Both the position numbers and the translations under genes were made by a program. 35,317 nt of DNA from Anaerolineae bacterium (GTDB lineage: Bacteria; Chloroflexota; Anaerolineae; Fen-1058), in the NCBI GenBank assembly GCA_003154115.1, contig PMCF01000343.1, forward strand, positions 1 through 35,317, in the 5' to 3' direction. The notes beneath the pieces were generated by a model, which did not search any database, was not told where the DNA came from, and saw only the letters and a list, made by a program, of their open reading frames with translations. Positions 33,986 through 35,317 of the stretch are shown here, piece after piece. The stretch's first letter is position 1, and each line of letters begins with the position of its first letter.

Positions 33986-35146
33986 CGTAGCGTGGACCAG
34001 ACGCGGCCGGCAAGGCCCCTCGATATTTTGATTGTCGACGATACCCCGGCCAATTTGCGGCTGCTGACGCAGTTGCTGACGGAACAGGGCTATAAAGTGC
34101 GAGCTGTCTTGAACGGCCAGCGCGCGATCGAGGCCGCCGAGGCGCAAGTTCCCGACTTGATTTTGTTGGACGTGATGATGCCGGAACTCGATGGCTATGC
34201 CGTGTGTCAACGCTTGAAAAGCTTGCCAGCGACGTGCGATGTGCCGGTGATCTTTATCAGCGCGTTGGATGAGGCCGATGATAAGGTGAAGGCCTTTACC
34301 GCGGGCGGGGTGGACTACGTGACCAAGCCGTTTGAGCCGCGTGAAGTCCTGGCCCGGGTGCAGACCCATCTCATGCTGCGTCGCTTGACGCGTCAACTGG
34401 AAATCGTCAATGCCGATCAGGCCAAACAATTGGCCGAGCTGGAAGCACGCAACGAAGAACTGGACGCCTTTGCGCATACCGTGGCGCACGACATCAAGAG
34501 TCCCATGGCGGTGATCAGCGGCTATACCGATCTGCTGCTGGAAGCCTTTGACGATCTGCCGCCGGACAAGCGCACCGAAGCTTTGCGCAGCATCTCGCGC
34601 GGCACGCAGAAGATCGTGAATATCATCGACGAACTGCTGCTGCTGGCCGGGGTGCGCAAGACCGAAGTTCAACTCGCACCCGTCAATATGGCGCGCGTTA
34701 TTCGCGAAGCTTGGCAGCGCGTGGAATATACGCTGGTCGAGTATCAGGCCGAAGCGATCATCCCCGCGACATGGCCCACCGTGTTAGGCTATGAGCCGTG
34801 GATCGAAGAAGTCTGGGTGAACTATCTGACCAACGCCTGCAAGTATGGTGGTCAGCCACCCCACATTGAGTTGGGCGCAGACCCTCAGGGTTTTCAAAAC
34901 CCTGAGGATCTTAGGCTGGTGCGCTTCTGGGTGCGTGATAACGGCAAGGGCTTATCGCTGGATGATCAAGCACAGCTGTTCACTCCCTTTACGCGGCTCG
35001 ATCAGGCGCGCGCGCGCGGGCATGGCCTGGGCTTGTCCATCGTGCGTCGCATTGTCGAGAAGCAGGGCGGGCAAGTGGGGGTGACCAGCAGCGGCGTGCC
35101 CGGCGAAGGCTGTACCTTCTACTTTACACTGCCGCTATCTTCTTGA
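33932..35146 (+). CDS. Receiver-histidine kinase protein (REC-HisKA-HATPase)
   Basis: A 404-residue protein. After an odd N-terminal tandem (MKQSPSSGG, MKQSPSSGA) comes a receiver (LDILIVDDTPANLRLL, phosphoacceptor D80 in LILLDVMMPELDG, Lys in YVTKPFEP). A coiled coil leads to HisKA with AHTVAHDIKSPMAVISGY, then HATPase_c with VNYLTNACKYGG, VRDNGKGL and GHGLGLSIVRRIVEKQGG. A palindromic repeat (34883-34907) adds about 8 residues inside the ATPase domain. The start ATG 33932 lies 1 nt after the stop of the preceding kinase gene, with GGAGAGG about 7 nt upstream, so the two are translationally coupled. The preceding hybrid kinase is its natural phosphodonor. Output target unknown. Confidence 0.93.
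   Translation: MKQSPSSGGMKQSPSSGARSVDQTRPARPLDILIVDDTPANLRLLTQLLTEQGYKVRAVLNGQRAIEAAEAQVPDLILLDVMMPELDGYAVCQRLKSLPATCDVPVIFISALDEADDKVKAFTAGGVDYVTKPFEPREVLARVQTHLMLRRLTRQLEIVNADQAKQLAELEARNEELDAFAHTVAHDIKSPMAVISGYTDLLLEAFDDLPPDKRTEALRSISRGTQKIVNIIDELLLLAGVRKTEVQLAPVNMARVIREAWQRVEYTLVEYQAEAIIPATWPTVLGYEPWIEEVWVNYLTNACKYGGQPPHIELGADPQGFQNPEDLRLVRFWVRDNGKGLSLDDQAQLFTPFTRLDQARARGHGLGLSIVRRIVEKQGGQVGVTSSGVPGEGCTFYFTLPLSS
34883..34907. repeat. 25-bp palindrome inside the kinase ATPase domain
   Basis: CCTCAGGGTTTT and its exact complement flank a single base. It is read in frame as PQGFQNPED between the strand HIELGA and the strand LRLVRFWVRDNGKG, which are normally joined by a short turn. Confidence 0.9.
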
Positions 35147-35208
35147 AAAGTTGTGGCTCTTCCGAGTTGAACGGGATCGGCGTAAACCAAGAAACCAGGT
35201 TTCTCCAT

Positions 35209-35317
35209 CTTAGAAGCCGTCAAAGAACAACTCCGCAGATTGCTCCAGGCTGGATGGTCACACACCGCACTGCACGCAGTGGGTGCAAGTATCCAGCCCC
35301 CATCTCCGGATTTGCAA
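35209..35317 (+). repeat. 109-bp direct repeat, copy 2 (reaches window end)
   Basis: Same sequence and orientation as 29879-29987. It is preceded by an AGAAACCAGGTTTCT word (35189-35203) as copy 1 is. It may continue beyond the window. Confidence 0.95.

Overview
The window reads as a chromosomal segment of a Chloroflexota bacterium, probably Anaerolineae-like. This is inferred from protein architecture, not from a marker gene. The signs are a serine hydroxymethyltransferase fused to aminomethyltransferase, a secreted beta-helix/DUF11/Calx-beta/propeller protein with a VFLPLILHQ-type linker, a CHAT-ATPase-TPR protein, multi-PAS/GAF histidine kinases, and many short palindromic repeats, some inserted in frame inside genes. 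GC is moderately high (roughly 55-60 percent by eye), apart from an AT-richer patch near 26.1-27.05 kb and the repeat-filled spacer near 4.4-4.9 kb. I saw no phage genes, transposase or CRISPR array.

Layout. 1-2.5 kb: the 5' part of a glyA-gcvT fusion gene, minus strand, running off the left edge. 2.7-4.4 kb: a small DUF2283 gene that looks leaderless, a tRNA-Val(TAC) with clear promoter and terminator, and a pRiA4b ORF-3-like protein with a very long acidic Glu/Lys tail. 4.4-5.2 kb: no convincing gene; it holds a 21-bp periodic repeat array, a large palindrome and a duplicated scrap of the next gene's 3' end. 5.2-9.2 kb: a CHAT protease-STAND ATPase-TPR protein carrying three in-frame repeat insertions, preceded by a small unknown protein. 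9.3-14.6 kb: a 1777-residue secreted surface protein. 14.8-18.8 kb: dCTP deaminase interrupted by an HNH intein, arginyl-tRNA synthetase and a SnoaL/NTF2-like protein. 18.9-24.6 kb: a two-gene signalling operon (membrane HisKA_2 kinase, then a REC-PAS-GAF hybrid kinase).

25-31.3 kb is a sugar locus: a Gfo/Idh/MocA oxidoreductase (minus strand), a duplicated-domain unknown protein, then xylA and xylB (plus strand) and a ROK-family regulator that is probably XylR. A promoter and an overlapping ROK-type operator candidate lie directly before xylA. Xylose isomerase and xylulokinase would convert D-xylose to xylulose 5-phosphate. No transporter is in the window. 31.5-35.1 kb: two translationally adjacent sensor kinases (GAF-PAS-HisKA-HATPase-REC and REC-HisKA-HATPase). 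A 109-bp direct repeat (29879 and 35209) brackets the regulator and both kinases.

The strongest observations are the internal degenerate GcvT-like domain inside the GlyA-GcvT fusion, the HNH intein beside the catalytic Arg of dCTP deaminase, the palindromic elements read through as peptide in the CHAT gene and in a kinase ATPase domain, and the 21-bp phased array. All family assignments come from reading motifs; no database search was possible.
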